In this document: positions 10,141 through 19,430 of the stretch, one piece after another | How the letters are laid out: every line of letters starts with the position of its first letter | How positions within the stretch are numbered: the stretch's first letter is position 1 | NCBI GenBank assembly: GCA_030998225.1 | Contig: JAPYXD010000677.1 | Location: forward strand, 11,841,501-11,905,500 | DNA: 64,000 nucleotides | Direction: 5' to 3' | Origin: Diplolepis rosae | Lineage: Eukaryota > Arthropoda > Insecta > Hymenoptera > Diplolepididae | Notes under the pieces: model-generated | Told to the model about the DNA's origin: nothing | Databases searched by the model: none | What the model saw: only the letters and a program-made list of their open reading frames with translations | Translations under genes and position numbers: made by a program

Positions 10141-10790
10141 GTATATATCGAGTTATTCAGACTGTTAGGAATTTTCTATATGTATTATATAGTATATTGT
10201 GCAACTAGGGTAAAAAAAATTATTTTTTGTCCACCGTACACCGACAGTTAGCCTTGTCGGTGTCGTTTTGCGTGCGGTAAAATTTTAACTGTGCGGAAAA
10301 TCAACTTTCCACACGCAAAATGATAGCAACTTGGCTGACTTTCGGTATACAACGAACAAAAAATATCCTTCGTATCAAGTGCGGAAAGACGTATTTTAAA
10401 GCGACTACGCCTTTCCGCACTTGATACGAAATATACTATTCGAGTGTGAAATTTGAAGCCCGAGCAAAGCGAGGGTAACAACCACACGAGTAAAATAGAT
10501 GTTTTTCCCGTGTCGCATACGATTTTTTTATACTGGAAGGTTAAAAAATGGATTTTTTTGCCCCGCACTTTATGACCCGCTAGTAGAAAAAACATATTAT
10601 AATAGATGTTATTCAAAATCATACAAAATACAAGTCATATTCTAATTATTTTGCATTGAATATACAAAATATTTAAAAGTTGGATTCACATTAAAAGTAC
10701 TTTTTAAAAGTTTTTATCAAGTTATTCTGTAGCGATAGAATAATTCTGACTTCATACAGTATTTTGAATATTTTCAAATTTAATTTTTAG
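10141..10790. other. Intron with a MITE-like repeat
   Basis: Holds the element at 10222-10366 and, next to it, a short palindrome GTATCAAGTGCGGAAAG...CTTTCCGCACTTGATAC (10373-10431). Confidence 0.6.
10222..10366. repeat. MITE-like element, GTATACCG family copy 2
   Basis: Begins TTTTTTGTCCACCGTACACC and GACAGTTAGCCTTGTCGGTG, and ends GCTGACTTTCGGTATACAACGAACAAAAAA, forming imperfect terminal inverted repeats. Contains the core GCGGTAAAATTTTAACTG and ATCAACTTTCC shared with copies at 4324 and 19191. Confidence 0.75.
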
Positions 10791-10847
10791 AAAGACGAAC
10801 TGAAACCAAAAGACACACCTGTTGATGTTACCAATGGCAATATTGAG
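10791..10847 (+). CDS. bt: Projectin PEVK exon 20
   Basis: 19 codons, KDELKPKDTPVDVTNGNIE. Its ending NGNIE resembles NGTIE near the end of exon 46 (18260). Confidence 0.8.
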
Positions 10848-11772
10848 GTACACTCACTAACTAATTTTTAGCGCAGCTAATTATTACTTTTTTTATTATA
10901 AATAAATCAAGAAGTTATTTGCCGAGGCTTAATTTTATTCATATATTTGAGGAAATTTGACCGTGGCTAGGAAGCCTTTCGGAAACTTTATTAATTACTA
11001 CTTTAAAAACTGTTTCGGCTGTTATTTAATACATATGCTAAAACAGAAATGTTCATTTTATCAGTGAAAAAATTAAAAATATAAAAAAAGTCTTATTCAA
11101 TAACAATTACTGTAGGTCAAAGTTCAATGCAGCTTTTTTAAGTTTACTCTTTAAAAATGATCGGATTTTGACCAATAATGGCTCGTTTTCTTTCTTAAAC
11201 AGTTTTAAAAGACTCCACCGTCTTAGATTTTTTGGAGTTTTCTAGAAATGTTTGAAGAAGAAAATGAGCCATAATTCCTTAAAATTCGATCATTTTTAAA
11301 AGTTAAACTTTGGAAAAAGCTGCATTGAACTTTGATCTAAAGTCATTGTTATTGAACAAGGCATTTTCTATATTTCAATTTTTTCCCGGTAAAGGAAACA
11401 TTTTTCTCTAATATTATGTAATGAATAACAGCACTAATAGTTTTCAAAGTCGTAATTAATTAAGTTTTACAAGGGCTCCCAAGATGTGGTCGAACCTCCT
11501 TAAAGTAGATGTTCTATAAAGTTTGATGCCAAGAACACATAAAAATAGCGCTTAGCGATACAAGAAATTAAAATTCCATTCATTATATAAATTATTATAA
11601 CACTTAATTAACGAAATGTCAGCAGAGATGCTTCTGTTTCGAAATTCCAAGTTTAACACATTTCACTGTCTATTATATGGAATTCAGAAAACAAACATTA
11701 ACATTTGTGAATGGCTAATACCGATAATCAATATTTGTCTTCCATGTTATTTTAAACACTTCCGTCTTTTAG
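10848..11772. other. Intron with a foldback element
   Basis: Holds the foldback at 10945-11505; the remaining ~270 bases show nothing clear. Confidence 0.6.
10945..11505. repeat. Foldback element, single copy
   Basis: Long imperfect inverted repeat. TGACCGTGGCTAGGAAGCC pairs with GGGCTCCCAAGATGTGGTCG, CTTATTCAATAACAATTACT with the mirrored AGTCATTGTTATTGAACAAG, and GCAATGCAGC-type centre arms flank CCAATAATGGCTCGTTTTCTTC / GAAGAAAATGAGCCATAATT. Confidence 0.7.
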
Positions 11773-11826
11773 GACGAAACACCTACCAAAAGAAAACCGT
11801 CTGTTGGCAAACCGGCAGAAGCCAAG
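11773..11826 (+). CDS. bt: Projectin PEVK exon 21
   Basis: 18 codons, DETPTKRKPSVGKPAEAK, with RKPS. Ends like the later exons 41-43 (GKPEE.K). Confidence 0.82.
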
Positions 11827-12220
11827 GTAGATTATAATTACTTAAAATACTTGAATCAAATTAATTATTTTCTTCATCTATTCTCTCATTTTTTTCGGCA
11901 GTCTATCTGATCTATTTGTTTACAAAAACAGCTTATTTACTATTTTAAAAAAAAGCTAAAAGTACTTATTATATATTAAGAAAGAACTAAACAATAATTT
12001 TTAGTCTTATTAATTAATCATTTTAATAATTATTTTTTCGATCTTTTCTACTCTATGATTTCTGGCTTTTACTCTGAAGTTTCAAGCTTCTCTTTCTACA
12101 CTCTTAAATCTTCACTACAAACACTTTCCATCTATAAATCTTTCCTTCGAACGCTTCTCTTGAATCTTCTTCTGATCTGAAGTTTTTGAATTAATATTTT
12201 ACGGGATTTGGTACTTTTAG
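11827..12220. other. Intron, pyrimidine-rich, nothing else
   Basis: 394 bases with strong C/T bias on the coding strand (TCTTCT-type runs). No exon or repeat seen. Confidence 0.55.
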
Positions 12221-12274
12221 GAAACACCTACACCTTCACGAAGAACATCTACACAAAGTTTTGCTGAAGAAAAG
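12221..12274 (+). CDS. bt: Projectin PEVK exon 22
   Basis: 18 codons, ETPTPSRRTSTQSFAEEK, with RRTS. Confidence 0.82.
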
Positions 12275-12351
12275 GTACATAGTGCACAATTCTGAAACAA
12301 ATTTTCCTTTTGTTATTTTCAAAGTCTTGTATTTTTGAAACCTAATTTTAG

Positions 12352-12405
12352 GAAATGCTTGATGTCTCGCGAAAATCTTCAGTTTCACAAGTGAGGGAAA
12401 CAAAG
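12352..12405 (+). CDS. bt: Projectin PEVK exon 23 (cassette A, member 1)
   Basis: 18 codons, EMLDVSRKSSVSQVRETK. Homologous to exon 28 (ETPDVSRKSSIVQVTLTE). First exon of the repeated five-exon cassette. Confidence 0.84.
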
Positions 12406-12622
12406 GTACACTCACATTTTTTACACGCATAACTTTTATCATTTTTGTTAATACCTTGAAATATAATTTATGTACAATGATACTTGGGAGCACAAAAAGA
12501 GCAAAGAATTCCGTAAATTCAAAATTAATTTTTCAATATATGGAGGGACAATTTCATAAATAAATAATTTATTTTTGAATATCAATAATGACAAACATAA
12601 GTAAGAAAAATGAATATTATAG

Positions 12623-12676
12623 GATACACGCGAATCATCCCTGGAACCTTCCTTTAGTTGGCCTGAACAGGACGAG
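12623..12676 (+). CDS. bt: Projectin PEVK exon 24 (cassette A, member 2)
   Basis: 18 codons, DTRESSLEPSFSWPEQDE, identical in protein to exon 29. Confidence 0.84.
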
Positions 12677-12769
12677 GTACACGACTTTTTTTATAATTTG
12701 ATTTACAATAATACTTTTAGTTTATTGAACAAATTTTGAGATTTTACGATAAATGATACGAATTTTCAG

Positions 12770-12808
12770 GATTCATACGTACCACCTCGCAAAATCAAAC
12801 CCAAAGAG
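12770..12808 (+). CDS. bt: Projectin PEVK exon 25 (cassette A, member 3)
   Basis: 13 codons, DSYVPPRKIKPKE. Exons 30 and 34 have Val for the Ile. Confidence 0.84.
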
Positions 12809-12878
12809 GTACACTCAGTTTTATTTTTCTTGTTTTTCCAAAAATATTTTTTAAATAATACATCATATACACTTGCAG

Positions 12879-12938
12879 GACACGATCACACCAAAATCTT
12901 CTCGCAAACCTTCACTTGAAAAACCAAAAGAGGAAGAG
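12879..12938 (+). CDS. bt: Projectin PEVK exon 26 (cassette A, member 4)
   Basis: 20 codons, DTITPKSSRKPSLEKPKEEE, with RKPS. Confidence 0.84.
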
Positions 12939-13009
12939 GTACCAACTAATTAAATTCTTTCTTATAATTTTTTTTCATTTATTTTTCTAAAACAAATTTT
13001 TATATTTAG

Positions 13010-13105
13010 GAAAAACGTGTCCCATCGCGGAAATCTTCTTTGGCTAAAGAAAAACCTTCGCGAAAATCGTCTATCGGAAATGAAGAAAAACCAAAGAAGA
13101 CTCAG
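13010..13105 (+). CDS. bt: Projectin PEVK exon 27 (cassette A, member 5)
   Basis: 32 codons; starts EKRVPSRKSSLAKEKPSRKS and ends GNEEKPKKTQ. Two SRKSS sites within 15 residues. Confidence 0.84.
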
Positions 13106-13192
13106 GTACAAAATATTGAAAAATTTCTCAACTTTTAAAGTTCTTTTTAATAGATAGAGAGTGAAAATATGAATAAAAATTTTCAATTTTAG

Positions 13193-13246
13193 GAAACACC
13201 CGATGTCTCGCGTAAATCATCAATTGTACAAGTGACACTAACCGAG
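13193..13246 (+). CDS. bt: Projectin PEVK exon 28 (cassette B, member 1)
   Basis: 18 codons, ETPDVSRKSSIVQVTLTE. Confidence 0.84.
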
Positions 13247-13319
13247 GTAGAATACTTAAATGATACATTTTTGAATATTAATTTTAATAAACTTAATTAA
13301 AAATCAAATAATATTATAG

Positions 13320-13373
13320 GACACACGCGAATCATCCCTAGAACCTTCCTTTAGTTGGCCTGAACAGGACGAG
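13320..13373 (+). CDS. bt: Projectin PEVK exon 29 (cassette B, member 2)
   Basis: 18 codons, same protein sequence as exon 24, differing by few silent bases; the donor is GAG|GTATAC. Confidence 0.84.
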
Positions 13374-13460
13374 GTATACAACTTTTTTTTAAATTTGATT
13401 TACATACATTCAAAATTTTTTGGTAAACGGGATTAAATGATCAATAATAAACATTTTTAG

Positions 13461-13499
13461 GATTCATACGTTCCACCTCGCAAAGTCAAACCCAAAGAG
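13461..13499 (+). CDS. bt: Projectin PEVK exon 30 (cassette B, member 3)
   Basis: 13 codons, DSYVPPRKVKPKE, identical in DNA to exon 34, and the following intron is nearly identical too. Confidence 0.84.
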
Positions 13500-13587
13500 G
13501 TACACACAATTTTATTTTCCTTCTTTTTCCAAAAATATGTTTTTTTGAAAAATAATTTTTTGAATAATATACCAAATACACTTTCAG

Positions 13588-13647
13588 GACATTGTCACAC
13601 CAAAATCATCTCGCAAACCTTCACTTTACAAACCAAAAGAGGAAGAG
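13588..13647 (+). CDS. bt: Projectin PEVK exon 31 (cassette B, member 4)
   Basis: 20 codons, DIVTPKSSRKPSLYKPKEEE. Confidence 0.84.
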
Positions 13648-13723
13648 GTACCAAATAATCTAATTCTCTCCTTCAATTTCATTTTTTTATAAAATTTTCC
13701 TTAAATTTTTTTTATATTCATAG

Positions 13724-13822
13724 GAAAAACGTGTTTCCTCCCGAAAACCTTCTCTGCCCAAAGACGAAAAACCTTCGCGAAAATCTTCTATCGCAAAAGA
13801 AGAAAAACCCAAAGAGAATCAG
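13724..13822 (+). CDS. bt: Projectin PEVK exon 32 (cassette B, member 5)
   Basis: 33 codons; starts EKRVSSRKPSLPKDEKPSRK, then SSIAKEEKPKENQ. The first 24 residues match exon 36. Confidence 0.84.
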
Positions 13823-13893
13823 GTACATAAAATCAAATAAAAATTTATTAAAATTAAGTCTCATAAATGCAATAAAAAAACATAATATTATAG

Positions 13894-13947
13894 GGAACAC
13901 GTGAATCATCTCAGGAATCTTCCTTTAGTTGGTCTGAACAAGATGAG
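13894..13947 (+). CDS. bt: Projectin PEVK exon 33 (cassette C, member 2)
   Basis: 18 codons, GTRESSQESSFSWSEQDE, diverged from exons 24/29. Cassette C lacks the DVSRKSS exon. Confidence 0.84.
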
Positions 13948-14029
13948 GTACACAATTTTTTTTTTATTTGTTCAATATTTATAATTTGTTGATAAACACG
14001 TTTTCATGATCAATAATAAACATTTTCAG

Positions 14030-14068
14030 GATTCATACGTTCCACCTCGCAAAGTCAAACCCAAAGAG
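14030..14068 (+). CDS. bt: Projectin PEVK exon 34 (cassette C, member 3)
   Basis: 13 codons, DSYVPPRKVKPKE, identical to exon 30. Confidence 0.84.
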
Positions 14069-14156
14069 GTACACACAATTTTATTTTCCTTCTTTTTCCA
14101 AAAATATGTTTTTTTGAAAAATAATTTTTTGATTAATATATCAAATACACTTTCAG

Positions 14157-14216
14157 GACACTGTCACACCAAAATCATCTCGCAAACCTTCACTTGACAA
14201 AAAAAAAGAGGAAGAG
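14157..14216 (+). CDS. bt: Projectin PEVK exon 35 (cassette C, member 4)
   Basis: 20 codons, DTVTPKSSRKPSLDKKKEEE. Confidence 0.84.
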
Positions 14217-14293
14217 GTACCAAATAATCTAATTCTCTCCTTCAATTCCATTTTTTAATTAAATTTTTCCTTAAATTTTTTTTATATTCATAG

Positions 14294-14380
14294 GAAAAAC
14301 GTGTTTCCTCCCGAAAACCTTCTCTGCCCAAAGACGAAAAACCTTCGCGAAAGTCTTCCATCGCCTTAAAGGATGAAGAG
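14294..14380 (+). CDS. bt: Projectin PEVK exon 36 (cassette C, member 5)
   Basis: 29 codons; the first 24 residues are identical to exon 32, but it ends LKDEE instead of KEEKPKENQ. Confidence 0.84.
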
Positions 14381-14470
14381 GTAGTCTAAAATAAAAAATA
14401 TTCACAAAAAAATAATCTTTTTCGCGAAGCATATGAACTTTTTTACAAATAATTAAAATTATTTTTGTAG

Positions 14471-14524
14471 GAAAAATCTAAATCATCTCGTAAATCGTCA
14501 CTTTCTTCTACAGAAGAAAAGAAG
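14471..14524 (+). CDS. bt: Projectin PEVK exon 37
   Basis: 18 codons, EKSKSSRKSSLSSTEEKK. Looks like a diverged relative of the EKRV.SRK.SL exons (27, 32, 36). Confidence 0.82.
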
Positions 14525-14601
14525 GTATACACGATACAAATAAAATTCATGCATTTTCCAAATATAAACACAATTTTTAAAAATATACTTTATTTATACA
14601 G

Positions 14602-14652
14602 ACCAAGAAAAAGACTCTTCGCAAAGATTCCATGAAGAAGGCAATTGAAGAG
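14602..14652 (+). CDS. bt: Projectin PEVK exon 38
   Basis: 17 codons, TKKKTLRKDSMKKAIEE, with RKDS. Confidence 0.82.
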
Positions 14653-14728
14653 GTACAAATGACATTGTACATTATTTATTTTTTAAATACAAAGTCAAAT
14701 GATTTTTAACACAATTTTTTTTTCTTAG

Positions 14729-14770
14729 GATAAAGACAAAAACTCCCTTCCTAAACAAGAAAACGGAAAG
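14729..14770 (+). CDS. bt: Projectin PEVK exon 39
   Basis: 14 codons, DKDKNSLPKQENGK. Confidence 0.8.
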
Positions 14771-14857
14771 GTAGAGAGTAGATTTATCTTTTTTATTCAT
14801 TCATATTATTTGAAATATCGAGAAAGAAAAATTAATTTTACACATACACGATTTTAG

Positions 14858-14911
14858 GAGAGTGACACGCCATCACGAAAATCCTCCCTTATTACATCGG
14901 ATCAGAGTGAG
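14858..14911 (+). CDS. bt: Projectin PEVK exon 40
   Basis: 18 codons, ESDTPSRKSSLITSDQSE, with SRKSS. Confidence 0.82.
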
Positions 14912-15242
14912 GTACAATCTGTTTTTTCATCATTTTTCACTCAAAACGAATTTAAGAATTACACTTTATCCATACAAAAGAAAGAGAAAGCTCAATTTGA
15001 AAACTTCGAAATATATTTGCAAAGAAAAAAACTCTCGAAGAAGTTTTTATAGATTACATTTTAATAACAAAAATGTATTTTTAGTGGTAATTTTTAAAAG
15101 AATTTATTGTAAAATATCATTTTTGTAACTGCCAGAGTCATATAGTAGAATATGAAAATCAAAACAAAGAAAATTTGTTAAATGCTCTTTAACATTCACA
15201 AATCATAAATTTCGTAATAAAAAAATTGATGTCATATTTTAG
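14912..15242. other. Intron, nothing recognised
   Basis: 331 bases, A-rich. No repeat or exon seen. Confidence 0.55.
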
Positions 15243-15296
15243 AAGGATGAACCAGTGAAACCAAAATCCGCAATTAGTAAACCGGAAGAACTTAAG
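15243..15296 (+). CDS. bt: Projectin PEVK exon 41
   Basis: 18 codons, KDEPVKPKSAISKPEELK. Exons 41-43 form a second small family (..EP..K.K..[IL].KPEE.K). Confidence 0.82.
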
Positions 15297-15381
15297 GTAT
15301 TAAAATTGCCATTAAAATTCCTTGAAATTTATCTTTGAAGAAGTAAAATTACCGAATTTCATCGTTTGTGTTAAATTTTAG

Positions 15382-15435
15382 GTTGAACCTACTCCAAAAT
15401 CTAAAACTACTCTTGGCAAACCGGAAGAATCTAAG
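15382..15435 (+). CDS. bt: Projectin PEVK exon 42
   Basis: 18 codons, VEPTPKSKTTLGKPEESK. Confidence 0.82.
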
Positions 15436-15763
15436 GTACTTAAGTCTACGAAAATAATTATTTTAACTTCAACTTTCAAATTAAAACAAAAATTTGCGGG
15501 CACATTCTCATCGCACGTAAGTTTGATTCGGTCGTCGCGCTTCGAGCTCCATAATATTTTTTTGGATTCAGGGGATGCTTATATATAAATATATATAAAT
15601 ATGGGAATTTATTGAAAAAAGTAGATGAACAATTTTACACAAATCTAATACTTTCTCATATGTGATGAGAATGTAAAAATACAAAATAATTAAATCTACA
15701 AATTTTAAACGTAGCAATAAAAAATTCAATATTTTCGAGATCTAAAAATTACACAATTTTTAG
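15436..15763. other. Intron, nothing recognised
   Basis: 328 bases; includes a short TATATAAATA run. No exon seen. Confidence 0.55.
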
Positions 15764-15820
15764 AAGGAAGAACCAGCTCCAAAACAAAAGGCCACTCTTG
15801 GCAAACCAGAAGAGCCCAAG
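15764..15820 (+). CDS. bt: Projectin PEVK exon 43
   Basis: 19 codons, KEEPAPKQKATLGKPEEPK, the most classical PEVK-like composition of the middle exons. Confidence 0.82.
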
Positions 15821-16378
15821 GTACATAAAAAATAAATACATCAAATCAGAATACATTTACTATCACCAAAATCATAAATTATGCATTTTTTAATATATAA
15901 GCGTAAACAAATTTACAAAAACCTCACTGACAATGCTATCCATCATTTTGCAACTACCAGAAGCAATATTACTTTGAAACATCTAACATTATTAGAAAAT
16001 ACTAATTCAATTACAGGCATTTTCTAGCACCCAGGCATCAACCAGCAGCAGCGACTTAATTACATTTTTTACTTATTATAATATCTTTTTTCTTATTAAC
16101 AGCACCGAAATTTTAATATCTTCAAGGTCTGATTGTAGCATCACTTATATATCATTTAAATCATAATTTACCTTTTCATCAGAGAATAATAATATAATAA
16201 TAAAAGCAAAAAATGAATTTATAATTTCAGGCTCTTATAATAATGCAGCTTGGCATCGGCTGAATTTTAATCCAATTTCTAAAACCTCATTTCATTAATC
16301 CAGCAGGTTCATAAGTAGTTACTACTTTTTTAATTTCTTTTATTTAAACTAATTATTTTCTATCTTTTTTTATTACAG
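15821..16378. other. Intron, nothing recognised
   Basis: 558 bases. A CAG at 16017 opens a serine-rich stretch (AFSSTQASTSSS) but it has no fitting donor and was not called. Confidence 0.5.
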
Positions 16379-16420
16379 AAAGAGGAAGAAATCAGGAGAA
16401 CAAGTTTGAAGCCTACCAAG
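16379..16420 (+). CDS. bt: Projectin PEVK exon 44
   Basis: 14 codons, KEEEIRRTSLKPTK, with RRTS. Confidence 0.8.
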
Positions 16421-16689
16421 GTAACTATTTTGCTAAGAAAAATATAAATAATAACCGGTAAATAGGTCCGGTTAGAAAACGAATAGGGCTTGTATTCGAG
16501 TCTATCCGGAATTTTTCAGAAGCAAGACAAATCGTGTATTTTCGGGGCCATCAATATACCACGTGGACAATTTTTCACCACTTATTGACCTCCCTCGTGG
16601 AAAGTCTTGCAATTTTGATGACCCCCCCCCCCCCCCCCCGTCCACGTGGAGATATTTTATGTAAATATAGGTATTATTGGTCTTCAAAA

Positions 16690-17241
16690 GCAGTGTTGGT
16701 TAAGTTCCTCTTTAAAAAGTAACTTAAATTATAGTTACAGTTACTGGTTAAAGTAACTTAAGTTACAGTTACAGTTACTGGCGAAAGTAACGTAAGTTAC
16801 AGTTACAGTTACTGGTTAAAGTAACTTAAGTTACAGTTACAGTTACTGGCGAAAGTAACGTAAGTTACAGTTACAGTTACTGGTAAAAGTAACTTAAGTT
16901 GCTTTAAAAGTTACAGTTACAGTTACAGTTACAGTTACTGGCGAAAGTAACGTAAGTTACAGTTACAGTTACTGGCGAAAGTAACTTAAATTATAGTTAC
17001 AGTTACTGGTTAAAGTAACTTAAATTATAGTTACAGTTACTGGTTAAAGTAACTTAAGTTACAGTTACAGTTACTGTTTAAAGTAACTTAAGTTACAGTT
17101 ACAGTTACTGGCGAAAGTAACGTAAGTTACAGTTACAGTTACTGGTAAAAGTAACTTAGTTAGTTACAGTTACAGTTTCTGGTAAAATTAACTTAAGTTG
17201 CTTTAAAAGTTACTTTTCATAACCCCCCCCCCCCCCCCCCC
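16690..17241. repeat. GTAAC satellite array, truncated copy
   Basis: About 14 units of roughly 32 bases built on AAGTAACTTAAGTTACAG, each ending GTTACAGTTACTGG. Begins CAGTGTTGGTTAAGTTCC, like the start of the element at 29643, and runs into a 19-base C run followed by CACCTAATTTTTCATTCCG, again as at 29643. The opposite terminal repeat is missing. Confidence 0.8.
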
Positions 17242-17499
17242 TTCACCTAATTTTTCATTCCGAAAAGATTGAAATAAAATGATATTTTATATCATATAAA
17301 ATGAAAAATACGCAACGCGTTCCGATATATATGGATTTAGGGGAACGTGTGTCCACGTGGATTCTAGCCCCCCCCTCCCCCCCCCCCCTCAAACTGTCCA
17401 CGTGGTATATGGATGACCCCTTATCAAAGTCCACAATGTCTTTTTATACGGTTCTATCAAAAAAATTGAAATTTATTCTCTTTAAAGTGAAAATTGACA

Positions 17500-17905
17500 T
17501 CTACCCGCGTCTATCCGGATCCTGTCTGGGTCTATTATCATCAGAAAAGAAACAAATTCTTTCAATATATGCTTGTCTGGGTTTTTATCTGCTGGTTAGA
17601 ACCGAATAGAGATTGGATACAACCCAGAATAGAAATCCGTATAAGACTCCGATACCAACCGGATAGAGATTTTTTTTATTACCCTGATATATTTCCGGTT
17701 ATGATCTGATAGAGGCCGGATAGACATATTTATCGATCCCGAGTACGTTCCGGTTAGGACCGGATAGAACGAAACACGTCACCCGTATAAACACGGATAG
17801 AGGACGGATATATCCCGAAATTAAAACCAGTATAGAGTTCCGGATAGACACCAATAAGTGCCGAAATATAACCGGGTTTTATCCGCAATCTATCCTAGAT
17901 TTTGA
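17500..17905. repeat. Degenerate CCGGATAGA repeat
   Basis: At least ten variants of CCGGATAGA or its complement (TCTATCCGG) are scattered irregularly over 400 bases. Similar motifs occur at 16445-16510 and 875-925. Origin unknown. Confidence 0.6.
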
Positions 17906-17955
17906 GCAGAGAAAATTATCCTCAACAGAAACTTAAAGGTGGTTATTTTTTTCAG

Positions 17956-18000
17956 ACCCTTGAAGAAGAAAAGAAGGGATTGAACAAAGTGGAACTTAAA
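17956..18000 (+). CDS. bt: Projectin PEVK exon 45
   Basis: 15 codons, TLEEEKKGLNKVELK. Consensus donor GTAAGT. Confidence 0.8.
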
Positions 18001-18259
18001 GTAAGTCATTTTCTATTCCTTTTGATTTTTCAATTAATTATTCAAAATTATTACCTTATATTTTAGAAATTGTATTGTCAATGTTGTGTTATCCTTTTCC
18101 ACATATTTTCAGTAAACACACAACACACACTTACTCAAAATATTTTTAACATGAGTAAAAAAAGTATAGTAAAAAATGTTCAACGATGTTACAACTTGTA
18201 AAGCTTTAAGTTCATTATTTTTTTTGCATTATACGTAATATCCACTATATTAAATACAG

Positions 18260-18412
18260 CCAAAGGATAATGAAGCCGATGATAAACGAAAGCCAAGAAG
18301 ACCACCTAAACAAGAAGTTAAGGTTGAAACCTTTCAAGGAGTTCAGCTCAAACCTGTTAAAAAAGTTACAAAAGAGCCTGAAAAGGCTGAAAATGGCACT
18401 ATTGAATTGAAG
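18260..18412 (+). CDS. bt: Projectin PEVK exon 46
   Basis: 51 codons, longer than its neighbours. Contains DDKRKPRRPPKQEVKVE and VKKVTKEPEKAENGTIELK, rich in P, E, V and K as in classical PEVK. Confidence 0.85.
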
Positions 18413-19190
18413 GTATCCCGTAAAAAGGGGCTGCATCACTTTTTTCGCACACTTTTACTTCTTCTTTCAACATACTTTCTACGTTTTAATCACTCGATTT
18501 GACTTTCTCGATATTATTCTTCTTTTACTGACTCAATCTTCTCTTTTTACTATTCTGGATTTATTCTTTGATATGCAACCTTCTGTCAATTATAATAATT
18601 TTATTTTTATTTTCTATAAGAGATCACTGTCAAGAGTCTTCTTAATTTTTGGATAAAGTCATTACCTTTTGTAAATATCATTTTACATTCAGAAGCTAGA
18701 AGTGCACTGAACGATTTCTGGAAATTTTCTAGTTTAATGATCTCTCTCATTTCTTAATTATGTTCTTCATCGTTTCTATGATTTGATTTTCTTATTCTTG
18801 GACTTTTCTCTTACTCATGTTATTAACTTTGTATATATCTAGACATCTTACATTTCTTTTCTTCTACATTCTGATTTATCGAGTACTGCATTATTTACAC
18901 ATTTGATGTTCTAATTTTCTTTTCTACACTATTTTCATCAACACATTCTACATATTAAACACAACATCATACCTTTTTCGTTTCTTACGAGAGACATAAG
19001 GACTTTAAAAATATTTCAATCCATCCTGAATAATATTCCTGGATATGCTACTTCTGTATAATATTTCTATGTGTATTATTTCTGTTAATTTTTACCAGAT
19101 GGTGTATGTAACTAATACTATCTTTACATTTTATACTCGGCAGGAAACAAAAAATAACATGAAATGCGTTCAACAATAACACTTAAACAA

Positions 19191-19392
19191 TTTTTTGTCC
19201 GCCGTATACCGAAAGTTAGTCTTGTCGGTATAGTTTTGGATGCGGAAATTTGATTTTCCCGCACTGGTGCGGTAAAATTTTAAGTTTTTCCGCACACTTA
19301 AAATTCTACTGCACTATTGCGGGAAAATCAACTTTCCGCAAGCAAAGCGACACCGACTCGGCTAACTTTCGGTATACAGCAAACAAAAAAAA
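19191..19392. repeat. MITE-like element, GTATACCG family copy 3
   Basis: Best-preserved copy: TTTTTTGTCCGCCGTATACC plus GAAAGTTAG at one end, CTAACTTTCGGTATACAGC and AAACAAAAAAAA at the other. Internal arms are GTGCGGTAAAATTTTAA and mirrored GCACTATTGCGGGAAAATC. Confidence 0.8.
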
Positions 19393-19430
19393 TCGTTCGT
19401 ATCACGTGCGGAATGTATTTAACCGCGCAA

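Larger units (their letters stand above)
16421..17955. other. Intron filled by repeats
   Basis: From outside in: CCGGATAGA-type degenerate repeats (16445-16510 and 17500-17905), GTCCACGTGG inverted pairs with poly-C runs (16559-16650 and 17345-17406), and the GTAAC satellite (16690-17241). Confidence 0.65.

Noticed and set aside
10248..10622. 124-codon minus-strand ORF
   Set aside because: Lies across a MITE and AT-rich intron; no domain, no splice context, and lies within repeat sequence.
15985..16130. Serine-rich segment after a CAG at 16017
   Set aside because: No donor in phase before hydrophobic, T-rich sequence; does not resemble the other PEVK exons.
16690..17241. Regular short repeats resembling a CRISPR array
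   Set aside because: Units are contiguous without unique spacers, in a eukaryotic intron; a satellite explains it.
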